A program made the position numbers and the translations under genes. Below, one piece after another: positions 24,459 through 33,074 of a stretch of 64,000 nt of DNA; position 1 is the stretch's first letter; the number at the start of each line of letters is the position of its first letter. The DNA lies in contig CANHCQ010000007.1 of assembly GCA_947459215.1 (NCBI GenBank), positions 1 to 64,000 of the forward strand. Direction: 5' to 3'. The stretch comes from Phycisphaerales bacterium. GTDB taxonomy: Bacteria; Planctomycetota; Phycisphaerae; Phycisphaerales; UBA1924. Below the pieces are notes generated by a model that searched no databases, was not told where the DNA came from, and was given only the letters and a program-made list of their open reading frames with translations.

Positions 24459-25310
24459 ATGAGCCGAGCCAACGCGCCGCGAGCCCTTGTTCTGCGTGCC
24501 CCGGGCACGAACTGCGATCAGGAGATGTGCCGCGCTTTCGAGATGGCGGGCGCGACTGCCACGCTGGTCCACCTCGACGCGCTGATCGCCGACCCAACGC
24601 AGATCGCGGGTTATCAACTCGTCGGCTTTCCCGGCGGTTTCTCATACGGCGATGACATCGCCAGCGGGCGGGTCTTCGCGATGCGCTGCCGCGAGCGGCT
24701 GTATCCGGCACTGCGTGAGGCCGTGGAACGAGGCACGCCGATCATCGGGGCGTGCAACGGCTTTCAGGTGCTGGTGCAGATCGGGCTGTTGCCGGGGCCG
24801 GATGCGGGGCTGAACTGGCCGACCGACGCGGCTCCGAAGCAAACCGTGGCGCTGACCGACAACATCGCCGCACGCTTCTGCGACCGCTGGGTGGGCATGA
24901 ACGCCGAGCCGACGAGCCGCTGCGTGTGGACCAAGGGCGTGGAGGAGTCGATTCCGCCTGAGTTCCGGGCGGATGTCTGGACGCTGCCCGTGGCCCACGG
25001 CGAGGGCCGGCTTGTCTGCGACTCGCCCGAAGTGTTGCGGGCGATCGAGTCCAGCGGGCGGGTGGCGCTGCGGTATGCGGACAACTACAACGGTTCAGAG
25101 AACGCGATCGCGGGGTTGTGTGACGCCTCGGGCCTGGTGTTTGGGTTGATGCCGCATCCGGAGCGGTACCTCGATTGGACGCGGCATCCGTACTGGACGC
25201 GGCTGCCGGAAGCCGTCCGCCGCGGGCCGACGCCGGGGCTGCGGATGTTCCAGAACGCCGTGGCGCATGTCGGAAAGTCGAGCCAAGTGCGGCAGGGCGT
25301 GCTTTCGTAG
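24459..25310 (+). CDS. purQ: Phosphoribosylformylglycinamidine synthase, glutaminase subunit
   Basis: Supplies ammonia from glutamine for the fourth step of purine synthesis, with PurL. Class I glutamine amidotransferase: RALVLRAPGTNCDQEM at the N-terminus, GFPGGFSYGDDI, the nucleophile Cys in GACNGFQVL, AHGEGR, and the catalytic His-Glu in MPHPERYLDWT. The 283-residue length is that of the longer PurQ form. The ATG at 24459 begins the domain; ATG at 24423 would add 12 residues. purL and purS are not nearby. Confidence 0.93.
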   Translation: MSRANAPRALVLRAPGTNCDQEMCRAFEMAGATATLVHLDALIADPTQIAGYQLVGFPGGFSYGDDIASGRVFAMRCRERLYPALREAVERGTPIIGACNGFQVLVQIGLLPGPDAGLNWPTDAAPKQTVALTDNIAARFCDRWVGMNAEPTSRCVWTKGVEESIPPEFRADVWTLPVAHGEGRLVCDSPEVLRAIESSGRVALRYADNYNGSENAIAGLCDASGLVFGLMPHPERYLDWTRHPYWTRLPEAVRRGPTPGLRMFQNAVAHVGKSSQVRQGVLS

Positions 25311-25319
25311 AATCCCGGC

Positions 25320-26051
25320 GTGCAGGGAGGCATCGTTTCCAATCTCATTCCAGGTCTGTCGCGGGAAGCCGCGGACGATGTGACGCAGCCACTCATCTGG
25401 CTGGCGAGTCGTTCACCCCGGCGTCGTGAGTTGTTGACCGCGGCAGACCTTCGGCATGTCGCAGAGCATCCGGGTCTGGAGGATTCCGAACTCGTGCCCG
25501 GCGCCGTCGCGCCGCGCCAGTGGGTCGCTGCGCTGGCGTACTTGAAAGCCTCTGCCGGTGCGGCGCTCGCGGCGGGTGCGATCAAGGAGCGGACGTGGGT
25601 GCTCGGCGCTGACACGGCGTGTGTGGCCGGGGATGCGATGATCGGAACACCGCGTGACGCGAGCGAGGCCCGCGACATGCTGCGGATCTTCCGGGACGCC
25701 GAGCACGAGGTTGTGACCGGTGTCGCGATCATCGAGTTGGACCCGCGTTCGAGCGTCACGATCGTCCCGGCACGAAGGTCGCTCTTCGCGACAAACGCGG
25801 TGGTGCGATGGGGAAGTGTCAGTGACGCGGAGATCGAACGCTATCTCGCCGGCGGCCAGTGGCACGGAAAAGCCGGCGGCTACAACCTTCGGGAGCGTCT
25901 TGAAGCGGGTTGGCCGATCACGTTCGCGGGCGATCCGACGGGCGTGATGGGGCTGCCGATGGATGCGCTCTTGCGCAAGCTGGACTTGCTGCGTCGGGTC
26001 TGGCCGGACGGATCCCCGAACCAGCGGCACGCTGCGGCGGTGCGGGCGTGA
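25320..26051 (+). CDS. Maf-family nucleoside triphosphate pyrophosphatase
   Basis: Hydrolyses dTTP/UTP or modified nucleotides to the monophosphate. Family signatures are present: IWLASRSPRRRELL at the N-terminus, VLGADTACVAGD, a metal and substrate region EVVTGVAIIE, and GGYNLRERLEAGWPITFAGDPTGVMGLP. Starting at the GTG at 25320 gives 243 residues, with a short extension before the core. It lies nine bases after purQ and overlaps the next gene by four bases (GTGA). Confidence 0.9.
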   Translation: MQGGIVSNLIPGLSREAADDVTQPLIWLASRSPRRRELLTAADLRHVAEHPGLEDSELVPGAVAPRQWVAALAYLKASAGAALAAGAIKERTWVLGADTACVAGDAMIGTPRDASEARDMLRIFRDAEHEVVTGVAIIELDPRSSVTIVPARRSLFATNAVVRWGSVSDAEIERYLAGGQWHGKAGGYNLRERLEAGWPITFAGDPTGVMGLPMDALLRKLDLLRRVWPDGSPNQRHAAAVRA

Positions 26052-26482
26052 TTGTTCTGGCTGAGAGCAACACGCCTCTACTGCCCTCGTGGGTCGTCTT
26101 GCCCGTGGCCGTGGTGCTGTTGCTTGTTGTCGCGGTGCACCTTCTGGTTGTTTCACACGCCCCGATGCCGTCCACGCGGCGGCGTATCCGGCTTGCGAAC
26201 GGCTGGATCATGCTGCTGCTGGTACCGCTGGGTGCCGCGGCGTTCGGCGTGGTGACGCCGTCGGATGCGCGGTCTTTCGTGTTCGTGTGGACGCTGGTGA
26301 TCTTCATGCTGCTCATGTTGATCGTGCTGGCGACGATCGACATCGTGAACACAGGTGTTCTCTATCGACGTGAGCGGCGCTCGCTGCGCGACTCGTTCGG
26401 TCAGCCGCAGACGCATGTCGATGAGCGGCCCGTCGAACATGCCGACGCGGTCGAGCGGGAACCGGGGCAACGCGATGGCTGA
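26048..26482 (+). CDS. Two-helix membrane protein between maf and lpxK
   Basis: Not recognised. The GTG at 26048 overlaps the maf stop (GTGA) and gives 144 residues: transmembrane helices at about residues 11-33, 45-68 and 76-98, then a charged cytoplasmic tail (RRERRSLRDSFGQPQTH). It overlaps lpxK by eight bases, so it sits tightly in the purQ-maf-lpxK run. It may work in the envelope with lpxK, but nothing shows this directly. Confidence 0.75.
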   Translation: MIVLAESNTPLLPSWVVLPVAVVLLLVVAVHLLVVSHAPMPSTRRRIRLANGWIMLLLVPLGAAAFGVVTPSDARSFVFVWTLVIFMLLMLIVLATIDIVNTGVLYRRERRSLRDSFGQPQTHVDERPVEHADAVEREPGQRDG

Positions 26483-27518
26483 GTCTCCTCTGCCGCGTGC
26501 TTTGCGGTTCCTTGGCCCGCCGGCGTCGGCGGTGTACGCGATGGTGATGGCACGGCGCAACCGCGCGTTCGATGCGGGTCGGGGCGTGGTGGAAATCGAT
26601 CGGCCGGTGATCAGTATCGGCAACCTGACGCTTGGCGGCACGGGCAAGACGCCGCTGGTGAAGAAGGTCGTGCGTGAACTTCGTGATGCGGGGCGGCAGC
26701 CGGCGATTGCGATGCGTGGATACGGGGCGAAGGCGGGATTCAGCGATGAGGCCGCGGAGTATGCCGCCGCACTTGAGGGAGTTCCCGTCGTCGCCCAGGC
26801 GAACCGACTCGAGGGCCTGCTCGATCTGTTCGCAACGCCCGAGGGCAAGGGCGTGGACGCGGTGGTGCTCGATGACGGATTTCAGCACCGCCGCATCGCG
26901 CGGCAACTCGACATCGTGCTCATCGATGCGAGCAAGGACCCGCTGCGCGATCGGGTCTTTCCCGCTGGAACGCTCCGCGAACCGTTGGAGTCGCTCGCGC
27001 GGGCCGACTGGGCCGTCATCACGCACGCGGAGAGCGTCCGTGCCGCGGAGCTCGATGCGCTCGTCAAGCAATTGGCCGCCATCGGCGGCGGCATTCCGAT
27101 CGCGATCGCGCGGCATGCATGGTCATCGCTCCGCGTCATCGACCGCGGTGCGGAGCGCGGCGAACCGGTCGCGTGGCTGCGCGGCAAGCGCGTTGTCGCC
27201 GCGTGCGGCATCGGCAATCCCGCGGCGTTCATCGCCTCGGTAAAGGCGGCCACCGCGTCCAATGTCGAAGAGTTCGTGCGTCCGGATCACGACCCGTTCT
27301 CCGTCGCTACCACCGGTGCATTGCTCAACCTTGCCCAGCGCAGCCCGGCGGCGGGCATCGTCGTTACCGCGAAAGACTGGGCAAAGCTGCGGCGGGTCAA
27401 GCCGGATGTCTGGCCCTGCCCGGTCGTGATCCCCGAACTCGATCTCACCTTCGACCGCGGGTGGAACGAACTTCGCGAGGCGATCCTGAACGCGCGTCCT
27501 GACGACACCGATGAGTAA
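26475..27518 (+). CDS. lpxK: Tetraacyldisaccharide 4'-kinase
   Basis: Phosphorylates the 4' position of the lipid A precursor at the inner face of the membrane. The 347-residue protein has an N-terminal helix region (ALRFLGPPASAVYAMVMARRN), the P-loop ISIGNLTLGGTGKTPLV, AMRGYGAKAG, and the DDGFQHRRIARQLDIVLID signature. The ATG at 26475 is taken as start because earlier codons in the frame are Arg/Ser-rich and overlap the upstream gene. With lpxA it shows that this organism makes lipid A. Confidence 0.95.
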   Translation: MAESPLPRALRFLGPPASAVYAMVMARRNRAFDAGRGVVEIDRPVISIGNLTLGGTGKTPLVKKVVRELRDAGRQPAIAMRGYGAKAGFSDEAAEYAAALEGVPVVAQANRLEGLLDLFATPEGKGVDAVVLDDGFQHRRIARQLDIVLIDASKDPLRDRVFPAGTLREPLESLARADWAVITHAESVRAAELDALVKQLAAIGGGIPIAIARHAWSSLRVIDRGAERGEPVAWLRGKRVVAACGIGNPAAFIASVKAATASNVEEFVRPDHDPFSVATTGALLNLAQRSPAAGIVVTAKDWAKLRRVKPDVWPCPVVIPELDLTFDRGWNELREAILNARPDDTDE

Positions 27519-27597
27519 GGTGCTTCGTCTGGGGTCACGGGCCGCGCTATGTTCATGCGCAGACCAGGTGATGTCGATCAGATCGGCAAACGACGCC

Positions 27598-28578
27598 TCA
27601 GATCGGGCGGCGCAGAGGGTCGGTGCCCGTCGGCTTCAGCGGCTCTTCCGCGGTGCGACGCTTGGGCGCGAGTCTCTCGAGTTCCTTCATCGCCCGCTCG
27701 GTTTCGTTGTCGCCCGCGATCCGCAGCGGCTCGGGCCGCGGCATCGACGGCGCGGGCGACGGTGCCGCGACGGGCTCGGTTCGGAAGGGTTGCGGCGCCG
27801 CGGCGATGGCGCGATCAAAGTCGCCCGCCGCACGCGTGCCGTAGACGCTGCTGGCGCCCCGCTCACGCACTGCTGCGAGTTCGGCTTCGATCACCGGGTC
27901 GAGTCGGTGCTGCAGGATGCCGGCGGCGATGCCCAGGCGGATTGACGAGACGGCCCAGACCAGCAACGCGATCGCGACCATCGGTGACACGCCGTGGATG
28001 AGCACGACGACCAGTTCCGATCGGGCGCCCGCCTTGCCCGCCTCGCTGGCGAGCGTCATGGGTGTGTAGCCGCAGAGAAACCCGGTGACGGTTGACGCCG
28101 GAACGGCGCTCGACCACGGGACGGACATCGCAAAGAGCGTCGTGATGATCGTGGCCCCGAAGACGGCTCGCTGGACGCCCACGATCGCCGCCCCCGAGGC
28201 GACGACGACCGCCATCCAACTCTGGGCCAGGAGCACGAACGCGCTGATCAGGCCCAAAGCGCACGCGGTCTCCGATACGGCGCGCAGCGTCGAATCGCCG
28301 GCACCGAGTTGGCGCGCCGTCTCCTGCGGGTCATGGATCGCTTCTTCGAGGGAGATGCGTTTCTTGGGAGGCGTTTCGACGACCTTGAGCGCCTTGTCGT
28401 CGCTCGCGGCGACTGGCGCCGTCACGCTGGTGTATCGCGCGCTGGTGAAGTGCGCAAAGCCGAAGGTCAGACCCTGCATCGCGACCGCCAACGCGAGGAC
28501 CACGCCGAAGATTGTCACGCCGTGGCGGAGTGCAAGGAGTGCGGGCGAGGCGGCGTGAGACGGTGTGACAGGTGACAT
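27598..28578 (-). CDS. Membrane protein of unknown function
   Basis: Not recognised. The 326-residue protein has a hydrophobic segment near the N-terminus (HGVTIFGVVLALAVAMQGLTF), a short soluble stretch (EAIHDPQETARQLG), then about four transmembrane helices in the middle and a Pro/Arg-rich cytoplasmic tail of about 100 residues. The topology recalls Yip1/YIF1-like five-helix proteins, but I cannot confirm that. It converges with lpxK and diverges from mqnC. Confidence 0.7.
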   Translation of the reverse strand: MSPVTPSHAASPALLALRHGVTIFGVVLALAVAMQGLTFGFAHFTSARYTSVTAPVAASDDKALKVVETPPKKRISLEEAIHDPQETARQLGAGDSTLRAVSETACALGLISAFVLLAQSWMAVVVASGAAIVGVQRAVFGATIITTLFAMSVPWSSAVPASTVTGFLCGYTPMTLASEAGKAGARSELVVVLIHGVSPMVAIALLVWAVSSIRLGIAAGILQHRLDPVIEAELAAVRERGASSVYGTRAAGDFDRAIAAAPQPFRTEPVAAPSPAPSMPRPEPLRIAGDNETERAMKELERLAPKRRTAEEPLKPTGTDPLRRPI

Positions 28579-28735
28579 GACGCCGCGCCTCCATGAATGC
28601 GACAACGCGGCCCCGAACGTCCGTCCCGCGGTGGGTGCATCGGCCCAGAACCGCCGGGGATTCAGCGGGGGTCCGAGGTCTGCCCCAGGGTGAACGTCCC
28701 GGCGGCGAGGTCCGGAAACGGAGGCCCAAACCGGC

Positions 28736-28764
28736 TTGCAAACCGGCTCGACAGAACCTATCTT
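28736..28764 (+). promoter_or_regulatory. Candidate sigma-70 promoter of mqnC
   Basis: TTGCAA (28736-28741), a 17-base spacer and TATCTT (28759-28764), about 95 bases before the mqnC start. This is close to the TTGACA-17-TATAAT consensus and the best promoter match in this divergent region. Confidence 0.6.
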
Positions 28765-28859
28765 TCAAAGAATCCTGAAAACTCCGAAGCTTCCGCTCGG
28801 CCTTGGCGAACTCTTCACAGTCCAGCACCACCCAGCCGCGGCCTTCGAGGATCGAACCC

Positions 28860-30410
28860 ATGTCCAACCTCTACACACCCCCCAAGACCAGCCCGCACAC
28901 CAGCGCCCTCGACACGGGACTGCTCAACGCGGTGGTCCGCGGCGAAGCCCGGCTGACGCCTGATCAGGCTCTTGAGATCTTCCGTGCGATGCAGTTGCCC
29001 ACGCTCGGCCGCTACGCCGACGCCCGCTGCCGCGCCATCCACGGCGACACCTTCCGCACCTACATCATCGACCGCAACATCAACTACACCAACGTCTGCA
29101 ACGCCAAGTGCACCTTCTGTGCCTTCCGCCGCGACGGCGATGAACACGACGCGTACACGCTCTCGTACGAAGCTCTGCTTGAAAAGGTCGGCGAACTCGC
29201 CGCGATCGGTGGCACCCAGATCCTGATGCAGGGCGGCATGAACCCTGAGTTGCCGCTGGACTGGTACCTCGATCTGCTGTGCGCGATCAAGGAGAAGTAC
29301 CCGCACATCCACGTGCACGGCTTCTCACCGCCGGAGTTTGTCGAGTTCGTCCACTTCTTCGACCCGCCGGGCAAGAACTTCGAGGAAAAGGTCCGCTGGG
29401 TGATGGTGCGTCTGCGCGACGCGGGGCTCGACAGCGTGCCGGGCGGCGGCGGCGAGATCTTCGCCGGGCCGGTCCGCCGCAAGATCGGCCTGGGCAAGTG
29501 CGACGCCGAGTCGTGGCTCACTGTGATGTACGTCGCCCACTCGCTGGGCATGTTCACCAGCGCGACGATGATGTTCGGGCACATCGAGGGCTACGCCGAC
29601 CGCGTGCACCACATGATGCTGGTCCGAGAGTGGCAGGACCGGGCGCTGCGTGACTTCGCGACCACGCCATGGCAGGCCAGCGAGGACGACAACGTCTTCG
29701 CGATGCCCACGCATGGAAAGATCCAAAGCAAGTACCCGAACGCGCGGCTCATCAGCCCGGCCCGGCGTCACCTTCCCAAGGGCGGCGGGCACTACAAGGC
29801 GTTCATCTCCTGGCCCTTCCAGCGCGAGAACACGCCCTTGGGCCGCGTCAAGGACTGGGGCGCGAACCCCGGCGAGCTCGAGACCGAGTTCCCCGGCGAC
29901 ACCGTCGCCCGCGCGTTCGACTGGGGCAAGAACGAGGATGTGGACTACAAGACGATGAGCCCCGAGTTCGGCCGTCGCGTCCGCATGAGCGGCAGCAGCG
30001 ACTACCTCCGCACGCAGGCCCTTTCGCGACTCTTCCTCGACAACATCTACTCCATCGGCTCGTCGTGGGTCACGATGGGCCCGCACATCGGGCAGGTTGG
30101 CCTGACCTACGGCGCCAACGACATGGGCAGCGTGATGATGGAAGAGAACGTGGTGAGCAGCGCGGGCACGACGTACTGCCTTGACGAGGCGGTGCTCTGC
30201 CGCCTCATCCGCGGCGGCGGCTTCTTGCCCGCTCAGCGCGACAACGTCTACGACATTCTCAAGGTCCACAGCGGCCCGCAGTCACCGGACTTGCTCGTCA
30301 CCGACTGGTCGCAGCACCGGGCGAAGAAGACGCACCAACAGGCACCACGCGAGAAGCGGGTCGAGATCGTGGTGCAGCCACGATCGACGCAGCCGGCAAC
30401 GGCACGGTGA
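28860..30410 (+). CDS. mqnC: Cyclic dehypoxanthinyl futalosine synthase (radical SAM)
   Basis: Makes cyclic de-hypoxanthine futalosine in the futalosine route to menaquinone. IIDRNINYTNVCNAKCTFCAF holds the CxxxCxxC cluster motif (Cys80, 84, 87); IGGTQILMQGGMNPEL and HGFSPPEFVEF follow, with AFISWPFQREN and GFLPAQRDNVYDIL further on. The NINYTNVC form is typical of MqnC, while MqnE usually has a different wording. At 516 residues it is much longer than the usual 360-390 because of extra segments at about 285-330 and 345-395. No other menaquinone gene lies in the window. Confidence 0.9.
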   Translation: MSNLYTPPKTSPHTSALDTGLLNAVVRGEARLTPDQALEIFRAMQLPTLGRYADARCRAIHGDTFRTYIIDRNINYTNVCNAKCTFCAFRRDGDEHDAYTLSYEALLEKVGELAAIGGTQILMQGGMNPELPLDWYLDLLCAIKEKYPHIHVHGFSPPEFVEFVHFFDPPGKNFEEKVRWVMVRLRDAGLDSVPGGGGEIFAGPVRRKIGLGKCDAESWLTVMYVAHSLGMFTSATMMFGHIEGYADRVHHMMLVREWQDRALRDFATTPWQASEDDNVFAMPTHGKIQSKYPNARLISPARRHLPKGGGHYKAFISWPFQRENTPLGRVKDWGANPGELETEFPGDTVARAFDWGKNEDVDYKTMSPEFGRRVRMSGSSDYLRTQALSRLFLDNIYSIGSSWVTMGPHIGQVGLTYGANDMGSVMMEENVVSSAGTTYCLDEAVLCRLIRGGGFLPAQRDNVYDILKVHSGPQSPDLLVTDWSQHRAKKTHQQAPREKRVEIVVQPRSTQPATAR

Positions 30411-30449
30411 CGCGGCGGGATCGATCCGGTCCCGCCCGAGGAGGCGGCG

Positions 30450-30875
30450 ATGAAGATCATCCGTGCGGCATTTCTGTACTGGCTTCTGGCCTTCGCTGCG
30501 GGATTTGTGCTCGGAGCCCTTCGGGTGATGCTTGTCGAGCCCATGCTCGCGAAGTGGCTTGAAGGCTTTGCGCCGCTTGTCGCCGTGGCGATCGAAGCCC
30601 CGATCATGCTCACGGTGTCATGGGTCGCTGCCGCGTGGGTGCTCGGTCGCCGTCCGGCGTGGACGCCCGCAGAAACGCTTGGCATGGGCGGCCTCGCCTG
30701 GCTTTTGCTCCAGCTCGCTGAACTCGGTCTCGCCCGCGCGATGGGAGCGTCGACCGCGGCCTACCTCGAGAAAGTCACGACGCCCGCGGGAGTTCTCGGC
30801 GTCGTAATTCAACTCCTCTTCGCCTTCGTGCCTCTGCTGGTCGTGTGGCGATCGAAGGCGTTGGCGGACAACTAG
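30450..30875 (+). CDS. Small four-helix membrane protein
   Basis: Not recognised. A 141-residue hydrophobic protein with about four transmembrane helices (residues 5-27, 42-64, 76-95, 110-133). A strong Shine-Dalgarno GAGGAGG sits five bases before the ATG. An imperfect palindrome GGCGGGA/TCCCGCC (30415-30437) lies upstream, after the mqnC stop. It converges with the pseudouridine synthase gene, overlapping it by four bases. Confidence 0.75.
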   Translation: MKIIRAAFLYWLLAFAAGFVLGALRVMLVEPMLAKWLEGFAPLVAVAIEAPIMLTVSWVAAAWVLGRRPAWTPAETLGMGGLAWLLLQLAELGLARAMGASTAAYLEKVTTPAGVLGVVIQLLFAFVPLLVVWRSKALADN

Positions 30876-31735
30876 AACGGTACCGGCGAATCAAACTCCA
30901 CCCGCGTCCGCGTCCCGGGCAGGAGGAAGCTCAGCGAACGCGCGTGCAGCATGAGTCGCGGTGCGGCGCTCTTCCCATACAGCACATCGCCGAGTATCGG
31001 ATGCCGAAGCCCGTACGCCGCGTGCACCCGCAACTGGTGCGTGCGACCGGTCACCGGCCGAAACTCGATCCGCGTGCGGTCAATCTCGCGGGCCAGCACG
31101 CGGTAGTGCGTCTGCGCCGGGCGGCCTTGCACATGGTCCACGATCTGATACGGCCGATTGTCGACGTCGAGCCGCATCGGCAGATCGATGAAGCCTTCAT
31201 CCACTTCGACGATGCCGTCGACGAGCGCGACGTACGACTTCTCGGGGATGCGGTCGTGAAACTGCTGCGACAGCTCACGCTGGGCGTCCGCGTCGAGCGC
31301 CACGACCATCAGGCCCGAAGTATCCATGTCGAGCCGGTGCACGATCAAGTGATTCGACGGCAGCGCCGGCTTGTTCGCATCTCCCGCGTAGAACGCCGCG
31401 TGCACGCGGCTGACGACGCAGTCGGCCTTTTCCGGCCCGATGCCCGGAACCGAGAGCACGCCGCTCGGCTTGTCCACGACCACAAAGCGCTCGTGGACAT
31501 GCACGAGACGGATGTCGCCGAGAATGGTGTGCGGATCGGGCAAGGAGGGATCGTTCGCACGCGACGCACCCGCCGTGAAGGGGCTCTCTGCGGGGCCATC
31601 AGTCCGCCGCGGCTCAGCACGGCGCGACTGATGCGGCCCGGAGCGAAGGCTGCGAACGGCACGAGTCGCGCGGCTCCGAGCCGCCGCGGACTCGTGGGAC
31701 CCGATGCAACGGGCTGGAGCCCGACCCGCGGCCAT
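30872..31735 (-). CDS. RluA-family pseudouridine synthase
   Basis: Turns uridine in rRNA or tRNA into pseudouridine. The core begins HERFVVVDKPSGVLSVPG and contains LIVHRLDMDTSGLMVVA (catalytic Asp in HRLDMDTSG), YVALVDG and GRTHQLRVHAAYGLRHPILGD. From the ATG at 31735 the first 65-75 residues are Arg/Ala/Pro-rich and encoded by palindromic repeats, so translation may really begin further in, for example GTG at 31504, giving 210 residues. The exact target is not clear. It diverges from the TolB-like gene. Confidence 0.88.
   Translation of the reverse strand: MAAGRAPARCIGSHESAAARSRATRAVRSLRSGPHQSRRAEPRRTDGPAESPFTAGASRANDPSLPDPHTILGDIRLVHVHERFVVVDKPSGVLSVPGIGPEKADCVVSRVHAAFYAGDANKPALPSNHLIVHRLDMDTSGLMVVALDADAQRELSQQFHDRIPEKSYVALVDGIVEVDEGFIDLPMRLDVDNRPYQIVDHVQGRPAQTHYRVLAREIDRTRIEFRPVTGRTHQLRVHAAYGLRHPILGDVLYGKSAAPRLMLHARSLSFLLPGTRTRVEFDSPVPF
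31597..31722. repeat. Cluster of palindromic sequences upstream of the RluA-type gene
   Basis: Two imperfect palindromes with 8-base identical ends: CATCAGTC...GACTGATG (31597-31633) and CACGAGTC...GACTCGTG (31660-31696, with inner GCGGCTC/GAGCCGC), followed by CGGGCTGGAGCCCG (about 31709-31722). They fill the doubtful N-terminal part of the pseudouridine synthase frame and look like a REP-type region. Confidence 0.6.
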
Positions 31736-31769
31736 GCAATGATCGCATGCACACCGAAGAGGATTCCCG

Positions 31770-33074
31770 ATGATGCACGCCCTCATCCTGCCGCTCGTTG
31801 TCACCGCTCTTCAGCCCGGCACGCCGACGAAGGCCGAGCCGCAGCCGGAGGTGAATTGGCGCGAGGCCGAGGCGCCGCTCTTGAGCCACTGGTCGCAGCT
31901 CACGTTCCGGCGCGACTTCGTGAAGGCGGGCGAGGCCTACTTCAGCCCCGACGGCCGCCGCATCATCTTCCAGGCGGTTCCCGTGCCGCCCGCCGGTCAG
32001 GAGCCCGAGCAGCACTACTCGATGTACGTCGCTGACCTCGCCCGCGACGCCGAGGGCGGGCCGGTGGGGCTCGCGAATGTCCGCCGCGTCAGCCCCAAGG
32101 GCAGCGCCAACACCTGCGGCTGGTTCCACCCCAAGGACGAGAACCTGATCCTCTTCGGCTGCACGATCGACCCGCCGGTGGCACCCAACAAGCCCGGCTT
32201 CCAGGTCGGAACCAACAAATACGTCTGGTCGTTCCCCGAGAACATGAAGGTGGTGACGCTCGACCTCCGCACGCTGAAGGAAGGCGAGGAGCCCAAGCCG
32301 ACGCCGATGTTCGAGCGACCGGGGTACTGCGCCGAAGCGAGCTGGGACCCGAGCGGACGCTACGTGCTGTATGCGAATGTCGATCCCGCGAAGCAGACCG
32401 GCGAGAAGCCCGATGCCGACATTTGGGTGTATGACACGTCGACAAAGGCGCAGATTCCGATGGTGATCGCCCCGGGATACGACGGCGGGCCATTTTGGGG
32501 GATCGATAACGGAATGCCATTCCCGGAATACATCTATTTTCGCTCAGACAGAGCCGGAACAGACATGCTTCAGCTCTATACCGCCGACACGAGTCGTGCT
32601 TCTGACGGACGCATCGTCGGAGTATCAAGCGAGACGCAGCTCACGAACAACTCCCATGTGAACTGGGGCCCGTTCTGGTATCCGAAAGGCGGGATGCTTG
32701 CCTACTCGACGAGCGAAGTGAGTCATCGCAACTATGAGATTTTCGTGTTGAGCACTAGAGATTACACGCGGACTTGGGATGATCGTTACGACTTGAATCG
32801 GCGTTACAAGATCCAAAGCGGTTCAGGGTCAGGCACGCTCGTCGAGGTAGAGGGATTCACCCGGAAGAACTTGGTAACACGGCGAGTCACATTTGCGGGT
32901 GGTGCTGACGTCTTGCCGGTGTTTAGCGCAGACGGCAAATGGCTGATGTGGACCTCCCAACGCGGCGAGGCCATCGCGGGCGAAGCCAAGCCCTCCAGCC
33001 AGCTCTGGATCGCTCGCTGGAATGCTGCTGACCCCTTCAAGCAGCAGCCGCCGGCCACAGATCCCACCAAGTAA
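31770..33074 (+). CDS. TolB-like beta-propeller exported protein
   Basis: A 434-residue protein with a short export signal (MMHALILPLVVTALQ) and PD40/TolB-type propeller blades, seen as repeated FSPDGRRIIF, WDPSGRYVLY, FWYPKGGMLAYS and FSADGKWLMWTSQR motifs. Such proteins sit in the periplasm or on the surface and bind protein partners; the partner is unknown. GAGGA lies before the ATG. Base composition drops to about 53% GC over 32521-32880 (hand count) compared with well over 60% on both sides, so the middle of the gene may have been replaced by recombination. Confidence 0.82.
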   Translation: MMHALILPLVVTALQPGTPTKAEPQPEVNWREAEAPLLSHWSQLTFRRDFVKAGEAYFSPDGRRIIFQAVPVPPAGQEPEQHYSMYVADLARDAEGGPVGLANVRRVSPKGSANTCGWFHPKDENLILFGCTIDPPVAPNKPGFQVGTNKYVWSFPENMKVVTLDLRTLKEGEEPKPTPMFERPGYCAEASWDPSGRYVLYANVDPAKQTGEKPDADIWVYDTSTKAQIPMVIAPGYDGGPFWGIDNGMPFPEYIYFRSDRAGTDMLQLYTADTSRASDGRIVGVSSETQLTNNSHVNWGPFWYPKGGMLAYSTSEVSHRNYEIFVLSTRDYTRTWDDRYDLNRRYKIQSGSGSGTLVEVEGFTRKNLVTRRVTFAGGADVLPVFSADGKWLMWTSQRGEAIAGEAKPSSQLWIARWNAADPFKQQPPATDPTK

